A DNA stretch of 64,000 bases from assembly GCA_958450365.1 (NCBI GenBank), contig CAUEEP010000875.1, positions 124,001-188,000 of the forward strand. Reading direction: 5' to 3'. Positions 1 to 12,400 of the stretch are shown here, one piece after another. The notes under the pieces were generated by a model. That model was not told where the DNA came from. It searched no databases and was given only the letters and a program-made list of their open reading frames with translations. Position 1 is the stretch's first letter. The number at the start of each line of letters is the position of its first letter. A program made the translations under genes and the position numbers. The stretch is from Mesorhabditis belari. Taxonomy: Eukaryota; Nematoda; Chromadorea; Rhabditida; Rhabditidae.

Positions 1-580
1 ACCCCCCTAATACATCGATTAACTTACGGTTTATTCTATCAGAAAGCTCTATTAATTCTCGAGAAAATTGCTTTTGGAGTTTCTGAAAATCTTTTCTTTT
101 TGGGGTTTGCGAGAGGTGAGAAGCAAAGTAGTCAAAAATGGAAAATTCATAAGATCATACGGTTTGGATACTTTCGTCCACAGTAACCTATATTGGTGTC
201 AATAGAAAAAAGGTAGAGCATAAAAAGTTAGGCATATAGCGAAATTTTCAGACCAATCTGTCCAGTCTATTTTCTTGGACCGGAATTTTCAGAAAAATCA
301 GAATTTTTCCTCAAGATTACTTCGAAACAGGCTCAAATATGCTTAAAAATGACAATATGTAAACGATAAATATTTCTAATAAAGCAATAAAGCAAGCAAA
401 CATTTCTAATAAAGCAAACCGTAAGTCAATCGATGAATTAGGGAGTTTTAAACAGAACCATGGAAAATAGTGACATTTCACACTTACAGACGCAATAGTT
501 GAGTGCAAATCTAATTTGACTACGGGATACTGTAGCCCTTTAGATTTAGACTACCCTTTAGAACCCTTAAACGAGTCGAA
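1..580. other. AT-rich stretch upstream of the DXO exons
   Basis: No coding exon can be supported here. The reading frame of the first recognisable DXO exon is closed by a stop at 568-570, so any N-terminal DXO exon must lie further upstream in this stretch or outside the window. No splice-consistent candidate stood out. Confidence 0.5.
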
Positions 581-581
581 G

Positions 582-2998
582 TTTGCAAGTAGTAAAATTT
601 GAGTGCCTCCACGAGACGGACTTCGTCTGTTGGCGCGGGCTGCTCACGAAAATCTCGGCCACTCCATTCTCGCAAAATGACGATTGGTCTTTTATCGCTA
701 GGAAAGCAAAAGGTAACATTTGTCAGAATTTCTTGTGAATCACAAGTTTTGATTCAAAAAGGTTAGCTTAAATTCTCACCACTTTAGGAGTAATCTTCCT
801 TCTTGAGCAGGAGACCGAAGCACAAGCCTTGAGGTGAGGTTTTCTCCATTTTCTTGAAATCAGAAATCACGAAATTTTTAGAAAGGCCAAGATGTCACCG
901 CGTGACCATTTGATGACGTATTGGGGCTTTAAATTCGAGCAGTACACCTCGACAAGGGACATTGATGTGAGTTGAAGTATTAGGTTCTTAGAGTACTGTG
1001 GATTACGGTAATAGGGATAAGGTTACGGTAGTTTGAGAGAAATGGAATACGTTTTAGAAAATATATTCTATTTCCCCATTCAGGGCGTCCCGTCCACTTC
1101 CGAGCCGGTCACCCAGAACGAGGAGTTCGGCGTGGTCGTCAAGACAAAACTTTCCACGCCAAATGGTCCGATTCGTCTCGTCTATTCGGGAGAAGTCGAT
1201 TGCATCGATGAAAGTGAGCACTTAATTGGTTTATTCGAAAATTTGCTCTTTGAATTTTAAAAGGTGTTTCGAGTACGGTAGCCTTTTCATTAGCTATAAG
1301 GGCGCTCCTTAAAAAAAGTATTTAAAATCAAGATTCATTTAAAAACCGCCAAATGATGACAAATTTCTAGACGGTGACCTCGTCGAGCTGAAAACGCAAC
1401 GCCAAGCGCTGGAGGGTGGCTTTTGGCGGCAAAAATCGATGAAATGGTTGGATAAGTTTGAAATTAAAGATTAAATCTTAAAGATATTCAGTTTTGAAAA
1501 TAAGTTTACAATCAAAATCCAGGTGGCTTCAATCATTTCTTCTTGGCATCAAACAAATCGTCGTTGGTTTTCGCGACGATGAAGGATATGTGCATCGGGT
1601 AAAGCTACTTTTTTTCTGATTCTGTTAGGGTTCACGAAGGATATCGCAAAGATATAAAAAGTGGATAGATTGGATAAAAAATAGAGATAGAATTACGATA
1701 GTTTGAGAGGAAGGGGTACCCCTTTAGAGCTTTAGAGAATGCAAAATGTTAGAGCAGATTCAGGTGAGTCCCGTGGTGGTGAACGATTTGCCAAGGAAGG
1801 GACAATGGCAAGGCAATATTTGCTTCAATTTTCTCGCCACCGTCCTCGGAAAGGTGAGCTTTTTGAGGGGGAAATGACAGAATTCTCAGCAAGATACTCT
1901 TCTTGAATTTTAAACTCGAAACAATTATCTATATATAATATCTAAATTTACAGGTGAAAACCCTGTTGGAGAACGAGAACTCGAGTGAACCCTCGTGCAC
2001 GATCACCTATGATCCGACAAAAAGGAGTGTCACTTTTGAAAAGGTAGATTACAGATTACAGTGGTTCATTAAGGTGTACTTTGTGCTCAGATCTGTAAAC
2101 GCATCCCTCCTGGTGCACTGAATTCTTCATTTTTCTCGCGAAACCAAATCGTTGCGGTGAGGAAACTGAAGAATTGAGTGCGCCAGAAAGGGTTTGTTTT
2201 CATTTTGAGCTCAAAGTACACCACAAAGGGCAAGTATGCCGGAAAGTGGGTGTTTGCAAGGGCGCAGTATTACAAGGTGTTCAATAAAAAATGTTTTCAA
2301 ACCGGAATTCCTCAGAATTACTAGTGGGTAGAGATGGTGTCATAGTGAATCATTTGCTTCAAAATTTTTCATATTTTATCACGAAAACATCATGAGATTA
2401 TGGTCACCGCCATGAGACTATCAATAGGATAAAATTTTTACCATAAAGCGGAGACTTTCTACTGGCATCGTGGTGTCATATTAGAGGTAATATGTAAACT
2501 AAGATGATTAAACAAACACATTATTAGTCTGAAACATGCACTAATCTCTCATTCATAAGGTCCTTTCAACTCACCGTTCAACACGTCCAAACGGAGGTCT
2601 AGTTTTTCCAAGGAACTCCTGATCAAGAAATTGTTTCGCTAATAAACTTCGTTTACACATACCAGCTCTAATATGACAATACAAAGATACAAATTAGCTC
2701 TAATATGCTCTATATCATGGTGGTGACCATGGTGGCACCCATAATCTCATGATATCCCCTATTCAAGTGATGGTGTTTTCGTGAAAAAAATGAAAAATTT
2801 TAGAGCATAAATGATTCACTATGACATCACACCGATCACCTCTAGACGCTAGGAATTCTGGGAATTCTGAAGAATTCCGGTTTGAAAGCGTTTTTCTCTT
2901 ATTTGACACCCTGTAACTCTCTATTTCAGAATCTCGTCGAGGATTTCTTCAACACCGATTTTCGGCACCATTTTTCCCTTGAACCACCACCACCATAA
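582..2998 (+). CDS. DXO/Dom3Z-family RNA decapping exonuclease (5' end not resolved)
   Basis: Decapping and 5'-3' exoribonuclease of RNA quality control (DXO/Rai1 family), acting on incompletely capped, NAD-capped or aberrant 5' ends. Exons: about 582/593-712, 788-833, 882-966, 1084-1213, 1371-1446, 1523-1598, 1758-1853, 1954-2043, 2930-2998; phases agree at every junction. Family landmarks in order: DFVCWRGLLTKI in the first exon, WGFKFEQY (882-966), the metal-binding GEVDC block (about 1186-1200), the VELKT block after 1371 and WWLQSFLLGI spanning 1441-1560. These supply the acidic residues and Lys of the DXO active site. About 260 residues are visible against roughly 350-400 usual for the family, so an N-terminal part is missing, upstream of or outside the window. 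The last intron (2044-2929) carries two foldback elements. Family assignment is firm; the exact start of the first exon is not. Confidence 0.9.
2073..2222. mobile_element. Foldback element family A (MITE-like), copy 1
   Basis: About 150 bp palindromic element in the last DXO intron. Left end GGTGTACTTTGTGCTCA is mirrored by TGAGCTCAAAGTACACC at the right; inner arms contain TAAACGCA..CTGGTGCACTGAATTC and its complement. The same arms recur about a dozen times in the window. No internal coding capacity, so if mobile it is non-autonomous. Confidence 0.8.
2278..2913. mobile_element. Foldback element with about 130 bp terminal inverted repeats
   Basis: The left arm (from about 2278: GGTGTTCAATAAAA, AAACCGGAATTC, TAGTGAATCATTT, CACGAAAACATCA) is complementary to the right arm ending at about 2913. 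The centre has no ORF. It sits within the DXO terminal intron directly beside a family A element. Single copy in this window. Confidence 0.75.
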
Positions 2999-4826
2999 AT
3001 TGTTTTTAAAAATCGTTTTAAACAAATCTATAAATAGTTATTTACAAGCATGATTTTCAAATCTAACCTTTATAAAGTACACTTCGAGACGACATTCTTC
3101 ATTCTTTAATTCTTCAAAAAGCTCACTTCTGAAAACTCGTCGCTGAGGCGATTCGTGTAGGGACGGAAAGCCAAAGGTAAAAGAGAACATTCTCTATCAT
3201 GTTTGCCGTATGATCGTTTCTGAAGCATTACTGCATATTTACGATAAAAGTATACTATAAAAGTGTACTACAAAAGGATAAAAGTTTGTATACGATAACC
3301 ACCGACTTCAACGATACAGAGTACTAGAACAAAAAGATACAGAGGTTACTTCACCAAAAACGAACCATCTTTCAATGTGGTCCCAGTTCTTCGGATCAAT
3401 GCACGGTGGATGTAAGTAAACAAAAATTATTAGCCGTTTTACAAAAAAAAATTCCTTTTCATCAAGCTAAAAGAATAAATTTTAAACAGTATGTGCCTAA
3501 AAAACAATAAAACCCTCACCTTGCGCGTCCGGTGAGACACCCGGATGATGAATGTATTGCAGAGTGGTGATTGTCGGCGGCACAAACGGGGGTACTCGGG
3601 CGCGGGACATTCACCTAAAGAAACAGTACATTGTTGGGTAGGAGCTTAAACCTAGGCTTCTATGTGACCAAAAAAAGCACACATCTAATTTCATCTTATC
3701 TTATTCTTTTATTAGCTGAGAGGAATAGAGATGTATCCATAGTTCACACAATTTTACCCTCTCAACTAATTTAACAACAGAATATCAATAGTTTTTTTGC
3801 CTCTTTGTCCTCAAAATTCAAAAACCCAAAAACACGTGATATTTGCGATTCGCATTCTCATTTGCCTTTCCACTAAAAAAGAACAATAATTTGGATATTC
3901 AGTAACTTGTATTCTATTTTTTTAAAATAGCACAAATCTTTAAACTTTAAAGCTTCCTTATTTAATGATTGACAAGATGAGTTTAAGCGGGGTGTACAGG
4001 ACTCGTTGAACCATTGGATGTTTACTTCTTTCAACCATTTAAAGGCGTAATGGAAAAATTTTTGCTTACTTTCTTTTAAATAAATTGTCAATCATTAAGT
4101 AGCATTAGAAAATAACATTCTTCAAATTTCTAATAAGAAAGGTTTCTAAATTTTTTCAAAAAAGAAAAAAGTTTGAACTATAGGACCAGAACCAAGACAA
4201 AAGCCAAGCGCATTCAATCTAACACTAGGCTGAGCCGACTTCTAGAAGGCGCAAAATGTAAAGCCTTTCCGCCGGCAAAAATCAGTGTGCCAGAAATTCG
4301 AGAAAAGCCTTCATTTTTTCGAAATTCACATGGCTGTAACTTTGCGTTTTACCTATTAGCGGTTTTTGAAAATAGTTTCTGAACGTACATTTTCAGGCCT
4401 TTCTTTTTGCACCTACCTCATATTGTAACTCGCGGGTAACTTGGGAAGGTTCCCAGCTTAGATATGTAAATAGGCATATGCAAATTATGATTTCCTTCTT
4501 GTGCTAATTCTTTCATTACTTCAGAGCTTGAACCCTGATATCAGACGATATTTGCTCTGCAAGCTAATACGAATGTGGGTGGTCATTTATTGACCGCAAG
4601 ACTCTTTCATCTCTTTTCCCGTTCCAAAGTCCATAAACTTTATTCACAGCTGAGGCTCGTGACCAGCAATTGAAATCAAAAAGTATACATAATTCGCGCA
4701 AATGAAAGAAATTATCCCGTGACTAAAATGACCTAAACACATACAAACGAGGAAATGAGTTGGCAACAAAGGCACAAAATTTTAAAAAGCTCATAAACTT
4801 TAAGCAAACATTGGAGACAAGTCTTT
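2999..4826. other. Intergenic stretch between DXO and lis-1
   Basis: Apart from the small minus-strand candidate at 3522-3608, I see no exon series with consistent phase. Convergent 3' ends of DXO (+) and lis-1 (-) flank it. Short open frames at 4173-4382 and 3873-4091 have no recognisable motif or splice context. Confidence 0.5.
3527..3608 (-). CDS. Candidate first exon of an unidentified small minus-strand gene
   Basis: Read on the minus strand, a T-rich acceptor (TTTCTTTAG) is followed four bases later by an ATG opening MSRARVPPFVPPTITT and a GTGAG donor near 3526. This fits a trans-spliced first exon. Downstream open stretches (about 3345-3410, with PKNWDHIERWF, and about 3115-3195, with AFRPYTNRLSDEF and a stop) look coding-like but I could not join them with legal acceptors and phases. 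The product is unknown; it could be a spurious coincidence. Confidence 0.3.
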
Positions 4827-6602
4827 TTAACGAGAATCCCATAATTTGATTGAATGGTCGACACTCGACGTGGCGACAAGAGTGTTTGGATGAATGGCTA
4901 AATGTTGTAATGTAAAGCGATCCATGAACAGAAAAACTTTTTACCAATTGAGGAGACAAAGTGCTCGTGTGCTTCATACGATTTGCGGCAGCGTTTCTCG
5001 TCGAGCGCCCAAATCAGTAACTTCTTATCGTCAGCCACAGAGAGAAGAAATTTGCCTCGTGGATGGAATCTAAAATAGAAGCAATTTAATGCAACTAATT
5101 CTTACACTCAACAAATTTAAACACTCAAAACCCACTTCAAATCGCGAACCCAATTGTCATGCCCAAGAAAGTCTCTCAAGCAAATCCCATTTGTCGCATC
5201 CCAAAGCTTGATCTTTTTGTCACGGCCACCCGATGCCAAGTAGAGCCTCTTCACCGTAAGTCTTTCTTCGGAAGCTAACCAATCGAGTTTTAAAGTAACA
5301 CAATAAAAATTACTTGACTCTTCCTTTAAATATGGGTCAACCATTTGATTTGCCCATTCAACACACTCGACGACATGCGCGTGACCGGTCAACGTTTGAT
5401 GTACGGATCGCTTTTCAATCGACCACACAAGTACATTCTAAAGTTAATCCTCCAAAATTTCGGGAACATTACTCGAATAAATATAATCTAACAAGGTCAC
5501 AATCTTACATGATCGGCGCTAGCAGTAGCAAAGAAATTTCCACATGGAGATATGCGAAGCATTCGGACCCATTCTTCATGTCCACGGAAAACAAAAAGGC
5601 AATAACCGGTATTAACCTAAAATAATTATTCCAAGATTAAAGACTAAAATCTACCTGCCATAGTCGAATTGATGTATCTCGTGATGCGGAAAGAATGTGC
5701 TCCCCATCAGGGAGGAAAGCCACTGAAGACACTGTGTGGTCGTGGCCCTGAATAGAATGCTTATTGCTTTTTTGTCAAAACGAAAAAAAAACCTTTAGAC
5801 TTTTTAAACATTCCAAGGTGGTGAAGTCCCAAAGCTTTACAAGTAGATCAGAAGAACACGAAACTAAAGATGAAAGTTACGAGAATTGCAATGAAACTAA
5901 CCGAGTAAGTTTCCATTACTGTTGACAGACAAATCGTGAACGGCGTCCGTATGTCCTCGCAACGTCTTTTCCAAATCGCCACTCTCGCAATCCCAAACCT
6001 AAACGAAATCAATTTTTTTCTAATCGTAAGTCATTCGCTCTATTCCCAAACCTACTTTGATAGAAGTATCATCTGAGCAGGAGATGACCAGATTGTAGAT
6101 TGGATGAAAAATTACACGATTCACGGCTGAGCGATGTCCAACGAGAGTGAGCTTTTCCGGCGGCCGAGGGATTCGATCTTCAGCGGAAGCCTTTTTCCTA
6201 AAAAAGATATGAAACTCTTTTACATTATTGAAAGTACTAACAAATCCAGAATTCTAAAAAATCACCCATATGGAATCATTGTCAATCGTTCTTCCTTGTC
6301 GACGTATCCACTCAACTTCCTCTCTAATTCCTCGTTTTTCTTCTGCAAGCGGAGCAGCGCGTTCCATTTCTTTTCCAATAAACCATCGAATTTTGCGGCT
6401 ACATCGCTCTAGAACCAATGTTTTTATGAAAATGAGTAGAAAACGTACAATATTGGCTTCTTTCGTGAAACTATTGACCGATTCAGAGTATCCTTTGTTT
6501 TTCAAATATGACGCTATAGCCTGGTTTCTAAAAGAGGATACAAATGAGGGCGTTTCAGAGCACTAACATTTCCTCCTCACATCGCCCCATCGACGTAGGC
6601 AT
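4827..6602 (-). CDS. LIS1 / platelet-activating factor acetylhydrolase IB subunit-like dynein regulator, complete
   Basis: Cytoplasmic regulator of dynein (nuclear positioning, spindle, neuronal transport). Twelve exons: 6568-6602, 6449-6527, 6266-6408, 6056-6197, 5902-5998, 5793-5863, 5655-5747, 5509-5616, 5314-5437, 5136-5274, 4945-5069, 4827-4897; 1,227 nt, 408 aa, close to the 404-410 aa of animal LIS1. LisH motif at residues 9-38 ([17 protein letters not shown]), coiled coil about 50-85 (FDGLLEKKW...[12 protein letters not shown]), then seven WD40 repeats with GHxxxV and WD signatures, ending HSIKLWDSR and TAA. The start ATG at 6602-6600 follows a TTATAG acceptor by three bases, suggesting trans-splicing; a second in-frame Met lies four codons on. 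The HORMA gene ends 246 bases upstream on the same strand, so the pair may be an operon. High confidence. Confidence 0.96.
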
Positions 6603-6848
6603 TATCTATAACAAACAAATCGAACGTTAAAAAATTATCAGATTTTCCAATTGGCAATAAAATTTGAAGACAGCTTTTTGGTTATTTAACGTTTTTTACG
6701 CATTTTTCGAGTGGAAACACGATTTATTTCTAACAACAAGGTGGTTAGTGAAAAACAAACAGAAAAAAAAAATCAAGCAAAACTTGAAAAAACAACAATG
6801 CACAGAATTTTAAAGCAATCTTGTTAGTTTATAGAGTGGCATTTCAAA

Positions 6849-8360
6849 TTAGGAACGGGTGTAGGAATGAGTTGGACTTGTAGGAGTGGCAACACCAGGA
6901 GTCGATTTGTCCAAACGATAGGTCTTTGCGTTTCTGTGGCGCGCCAAGATTGGTTCAGCCTGAAATGAGAGCGATAGAATTAACCGATAACTAGTTAGTA
7001 TTCACAAAAGTTTACCTTAGCACGTAGCTTGGTGTTGCGTCCTTTCTTGATCGGTCCGACGTTTCCTCCATCCTCTTCAGAATGCGATGCCAGCGCCTCG
7101 AGGTTCTTTTGCTTGGTCCTCTCACTGCGCCGATTGGCGGCTTTCTCAACTTGTTCATCGATGATCATCTTGTCAATTTGTGATTCAAGTGTTTTGTCCT
7201 CCTTGCGATTCAAAGCGGCTCCATTGATCGATCCAGAGATGATGGGCGATGCGTGGTGTTGGAAATTCTAAAACGCTTAAATTAGCGCAACAAGCAAATT
7301 AGTACCTCTTGAAAGAAGCTGCTTTCATCAGAAGTCACAGTCTTGTTGAGCGAATCGTTGTTTGTGAGTCCATTTCTGGCACGCTTCATTGCTTCACCAA
7401 TCTCGACTTCGTCGTGAATTGCGAAACTTTTCACAGAGAGAAACAAACTAAATTAGCAAACAGTTTGCACCAAATGCACCAAAGCTTACGCGGCATCTGA
7501 AGCATGCATTTGTCCAACAGCGAATGAATCAAGAGCATCTGGATGATCAAAGTCGTACAAAGTTTTTGTATCGTACCAGCCGTTTGGCACGTAATTTTCA
7601 GGCACAACTAAAAATTCAAGTTTGAGGGCAACAAGCAAACACTCACGTTCATTATAGTAGGTCGATCGAAGCGAACAATAAGCATCCTTTGGCAGCTTGT
7701 CCATGACGTGACACAAAATGGTGATGTCGTCCAAGAATTTGAAGAAGTCCGCCTCCGCATATTTTGCACCACGGAAACGAATCGATGACGCCAGACGTAA
7801 TCCGTTGCTGCTAAAATCAAACAGTTTTCAAGATTAAAAACGACAGACGAACTCAACAAACTCCAAGTGTGGCTCATCTCCATACACAAAGCGCATGGTG
7901 AACACCTCAAGAGCATCATCCGAGTCCTTCTCGTTGTTTGAGATGACCATGATCAGCTCCTAAAAACAAAATAACAATGTTCAACTATACAAACAAACCT
8001 TCAAGTATCCCAACGCAACGGCGTCAAGTGCTCCCATCAACTTTGCGTGCACACGTTTTCCCACAAAGTCATTTTCCTTCTTCAAGACGTACAACCGGAA
8101 CGGTTGACCATCCACAGCCCTCTTCATGTAGGCGCCAGGGTGAATCGCCTTCCTGGCACAAGCAATCTAAAGCAAAACTTGAAAATCGTATCCAATTGAA
8201 CGCTTTCACCTGGACCATTGCATAGTAGGCGACACGTTGAAGGTACCTGATACCGTCTGTCTGAGGCGAAAATGCCTTGAACATTTGCGGATACTAAACA
8301 CACAGTTTAACAACCAAAATGACAACAATGGACCGTGATTCCAGTTGTCTTGAGAGCCAT
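6849..8360 (-). CDS. Meiotic HORMA-domain protein (HIM-3/HTP-1/HTP-2-like), complete
   Basis: Chromosome-axis protein of meiotic prophase, needed in nematodes for pairing, synapsis and crossover control. Exons: 8334-8360, 8210-8293, 7999-8166, 7862-7959, 7647-7810, 7490-7607, 7306-7447, 7016-7267, 6849-6959; 1,164 nt, 387 aa. The first about 235 residues carry HORMA features: YLQRVAYYAM, ELIMVISNNE, EVFTMRFVYGDEPHL, FFKFLDDITILCHVMDKLP and STYYNE followed by VPENYVPNGWYD. The remaining about 150 residues are a basic, charged, probably disordered tail ending TPTSPTHSYTRS; in this family such tails carry closure motifs that bind another HORMA domain. The ATG is 28 bases after a TTTCAG acceptor. 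Which of HIM-3, HTP-1 or HTP-2 it corresponds to cannot be decided by eye. Confidence 0.9.
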
Positions 8361-9432
8361 TTGTGATGAAGTGAATATCCCGAAGGTATCTGAAACAAAA
8401 AATTTTAAGCAAGACTTTTAAAAGAAGCATGATTAAAAGAAGAGAATACGCAACATTGGTTTTATGGCAAATCTACAAAGTATCGGTACTTTGTGGGTTG
8501 AGGGCACCTATATTTTTGATTTTTTTACTTTTTTAAGGGTAATCGAGGGCGCCGAGCATGCATTTGACAGTTTTAGCATAGGTTTTCAACTGAAAAACAG
8601 ACATTTCGGCACGTTGGAAATTACACTTCTATTATCCTAGGCTATGGCTCAGCACACCTGGAGACCTGATGAAGCAGAGGCTATAGCCTGATTCACCAGC
8701 TCCGTAACGACTCACCTGAGCCTCCGGTCAGGTTCAGGTGTGCTGAGCCATAGCCTCGGATAATGGAAGTGTAATTTCCAACGTGCCGAAACGTCCGTCT
8801 GTTTTTCAGTTGAAAACCTATGTTAAAACTGTCAAATTCGTGCTCGGCGCCCTCGACTACCCCTAGCAAAGAGAAAAAAACCAAAAATACAGGTGCCCCC
8901 AACCCACAAAGTACTAAAGTTTCTAAATCATCCAAATTTGTTGGTCGGTGAGAAGGCAAATAAGCTAGAATGTGTGCAAAAGTTTGGAAACGCTCAGTTT
9001 AAACGTAACAACTGCAAATTTAGGGTTAGAAAAGGTGAAAACTTAACAAGAACAATAAAAACTACATCAACTAACGCAAGAAGGAGGAATTTGATTGAAT
9101 TGAAATGAAAAAATGGCTACTGGGAAGCTTTGAGGCGAAAAACCAGACAGTCTTACTGTATTTTAGGCAGATTTCAGGCAGTTGCATTTTAGAAAATCAA
9201 TAATCTGAAAAACTCACTGATCTCGAGATTTTTTGCTTTTTCTTTGCATTTTGTATGTGGAGCTTAATTTCGCTGTACTTTTGATATCTTGGCGTTATTC
9301 TTAACACTCAAAAACCGTTTATTCGACGAGACCAAAAGGATTATGCACAAGGTCTAGCAAAGTATTAACAAAGTATTTACAAACAATAGGTCATAGGTAA
9401 TAAATTAAAGTAATCGATGAAAAACATTTTCA
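8361..9432. other. Intergenic stretch between HORMA gene and pcaf-1
   Basis: Contains a foldback element (8487-8914) and otherwise AT-rich sequence with no supported gene. The open frame 8893-9108 overlaps the foldback arm and has no features of a gene. Confidence 0.6.
8487..8914. mobile_element. Foldback element, about 430 bp
   Basis: Long inverted repeat: TACTTTGTGGGTTG...GGGCACCT at the left matches AGGTGCCCCCAACCCACA..AGTA at the right, and the arms stay complementary to the centre (around CTATGGCTCAGCACACCTG). No coding capacity. Single copy here. Confidence 0.78.
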
Positions 9433-12400
9433 CTACTCCTCGCTGCTCTCTTCTTCATCCGTTTCCACATAAAGAATCGGTTTTAAATCGGGTAATTTCG
9501 GATGCCAATCAGGCAGATTCGGGAATGCCGTCTCGACGAGGTTCAATCTAAAAATAGACATAGACTTCAATTGACAATGCAACTTTAAACTATAAAAACT
9601 TACGCCAGTTTATTCACAACGTATCCCATTCGATAGTACTCCGTTTCAACGCCATTAAACCGGTAGCAATTGTCGAACATTCGCCGAAGATCCGCCAAGA
9701 ATAGCGCCTCCTAAAGAAAATTTTGAGCAACTTAATGCTTTCTTAAGTTTGTGTTGCGTAATTACACCTAATGCAAAAATTTACATGTCCATAATGTTTT
9801 CCCTTAAGCTTTTCAGCCATCGTTTGCAAATCGATCGGCTGTTTGATGTACGAGTAATACTCCGGAACCTAAAAACTATTGCCTATGGTGTGTTGTTTTA
9901 AACTAGCAACCTGAACCGCATCCACAGGCTCCAAAAACGGCCACGCATCTGCGTGTTGTTTGAGTTTATTCAAAATTTGACGAATCTAAAAAAAATTAAT
10001 TAGATTTAATAATTCTAAAAGCCACCTTATTCTCATAATCTTTCTTGTGTGGAAGCTCTTCGGAAGACTCCAACTCAAGATCCACGATTTCGTTAAGCGG
10101 AACAGGCGAACCAGCTAAAACAAAACGATTGATCCAATAAAAGTGATAAGAATTATTATTAAACTTGTAAATTGATAAACAAAAACACTAACCATATTCT
10201 TTATGTAAATGCTCAATCCCGGCTCTCGTTACTTGTTGGCTTTCATCCGGATAGATCACTTTGGCGGCCTCTCGAATCAAATCCCGCTCAACCATGCAAA
10301 ATTGAGCATAGTGCGTGTAGGGGATTCTAAAACCAATAATTTTGCATTTAGCAAAACCTTACTGTGGATGTAAATGACAGGCCATCAACGTTGCTCCATC
10401 GTAATCCTTGATGAAACCTTTGTAGTTCTCCTGTGGAATCGGAATGTCCTAAAGTTTTCATTTTAAAACCAGACAAATCTTTCAAACCGTTGTGAATCCT
10501 TGCTTGCTAAAGTATCCGATCGCCAATTTATCCGCGTACGTCATCAGATGATAGATTTGGAGACTCTGCGCGTGGAATTCCTATAAGAAAGTGTCAAGTC
10601 CTTCCTCAAATTTTGCTGAAATGAATACCTTCACATGATTCATTAAATGTGTTCCGTAGCCTTTCACCTAAAACTTTAACATGATTGAATCCAAGGAATC
10701 AAATTTGCCTGTTCATCGGCTGTCACCGCACAGAAGACAATCTCTGAGAAGCCATGCCGTAAAAAAGCTCGGAAGCAAATTCCGCCGATTACTCCTCGAT
10801 CTAAAAACCACAGTAAAATGATACCGAAAATCACCCAAAAAAGTTCAAAATCAAAAGTTCTACCAGGTTTGATAATGACCATGTTCATATGCCGAGTGTC
10901 GTAAATCAGCCGAGTGATGTACTCCCGGGGCATCTTCGGTAAAGCCACGCTATACAATTGAAGCAACTAAACACTCGTACTTTACATAGAAATCCATATT
11001 TTGTCAAACCTGAGACAAATAATAGAGGATATTCTGTGGCATTCGCGTATCGACCCGATTCTGGATTACACGGAATCTAAAAAATAAGAAAACATGCAAA
11101 AAAAAAGTAGCTGATTTGATCTAGAAAATTTTTGCAGAAAAACTCACTGTATATGCCCACTGAGCTCCTCCTCAAAAACGTCATCAGCTCTAAACAATAT
11201 GGATTTATATAATAAGACTAGATTGCAAGTATTTAGCGATTACAAAGATCAAATGCATTACTTTAACATAAAATTTATAGTTTAATTTTAAAAACACAAC
11301 ATTTTACCTAGCCACATCGACAATTAAAGGATCCCCATTTTTCGATTGCACTTTTTTCGCGTCTCGACGTCGTTGTTTTGCAAACTAAACTAACATTTGA
11401 AAGCCATTGATATGAATTCTCACCAGATAAGCAGCTTTCACCACATCCTTTATATCGATGTCACCAGGTAGTGAAGGTTTCTACAACAAGAAGTTTTCAC
11501 TATTCAAAAAGCTCTCTTACCTCTCCATTGAGCCATTTCGCATAGAAAGCAGTCGTGTTCTTCGCACGTTTTTCACCACATAATCTAGAATTTTTTGTAC
11601 ACCGGAATCTTAGTTATCTAACCGAAATTTGAAATCAATTTCTTTTTCCGTTGTCGTCCCCTCATTGCACATCTAAAAGACACAATATTGGATTTTCCGT
11701 TCAATCCTAAGCTTACCTGATCTTTCCGAAGGTAGGGCTCCTTTTTCATGAACTCGATGACCTCGGCAACAATTTGTGCAAATCGTTGACCACGCTAAAA
11801 CGGAAGAATTACCAAATGAACTAGCTAGCTAACTGATCAAGTTGTTTAAATATTTAATCACAGTATGTCAGCCTAAAAAGTATTACAAATTACCATCAAA
11901 AAGGCATCGGCGACAAGATGTAGTTGAAGCTGTCGAAGTGCCCGTAGAACAAATCGTTTCCCAAAGATTTGTACCGGTTGATAGATCGGTAATATGGGTA
12001 CGATTTGCGGGAGTCGGCACCTAAAGTGAAAAAAATTAAGCCTTCAAATCAACATCAAACACTCACCACCAAAAATGTCGTGCTCTCATCAAATCAAAGC
12101 CAGCTCGGTTTAGCTGATTCAACGTCTCTCGAGCCGCATTGATTTCTCTCAACTCTTCATTTATTTCTAGAAGTGTTTAATTGACAACAGTTACATCAAT
12201 TGATAGTCAATATTTAAAATGAACATACCAGAGCTTTGTTGTACGATTTCTTCAGCTTCTGCCCTCGATCTTCTATTGTTCATCACTCGGAATGCTCGCA
12301 AAACCGTCAAGCGATTCTGTCTCTTTTTCTGATGCACTAAAATTTTATATTAGTCGTAGATCATTGATATCACTTACTTTTGTAAGCAAATTCTGGAGCT

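Noticed and set aside
3366..3413. Plus-strand exon MWSQFFGSMHGG with a GTAAGT donor
   Set aside because: Every downstream acceptor tried gives an immediate stop.
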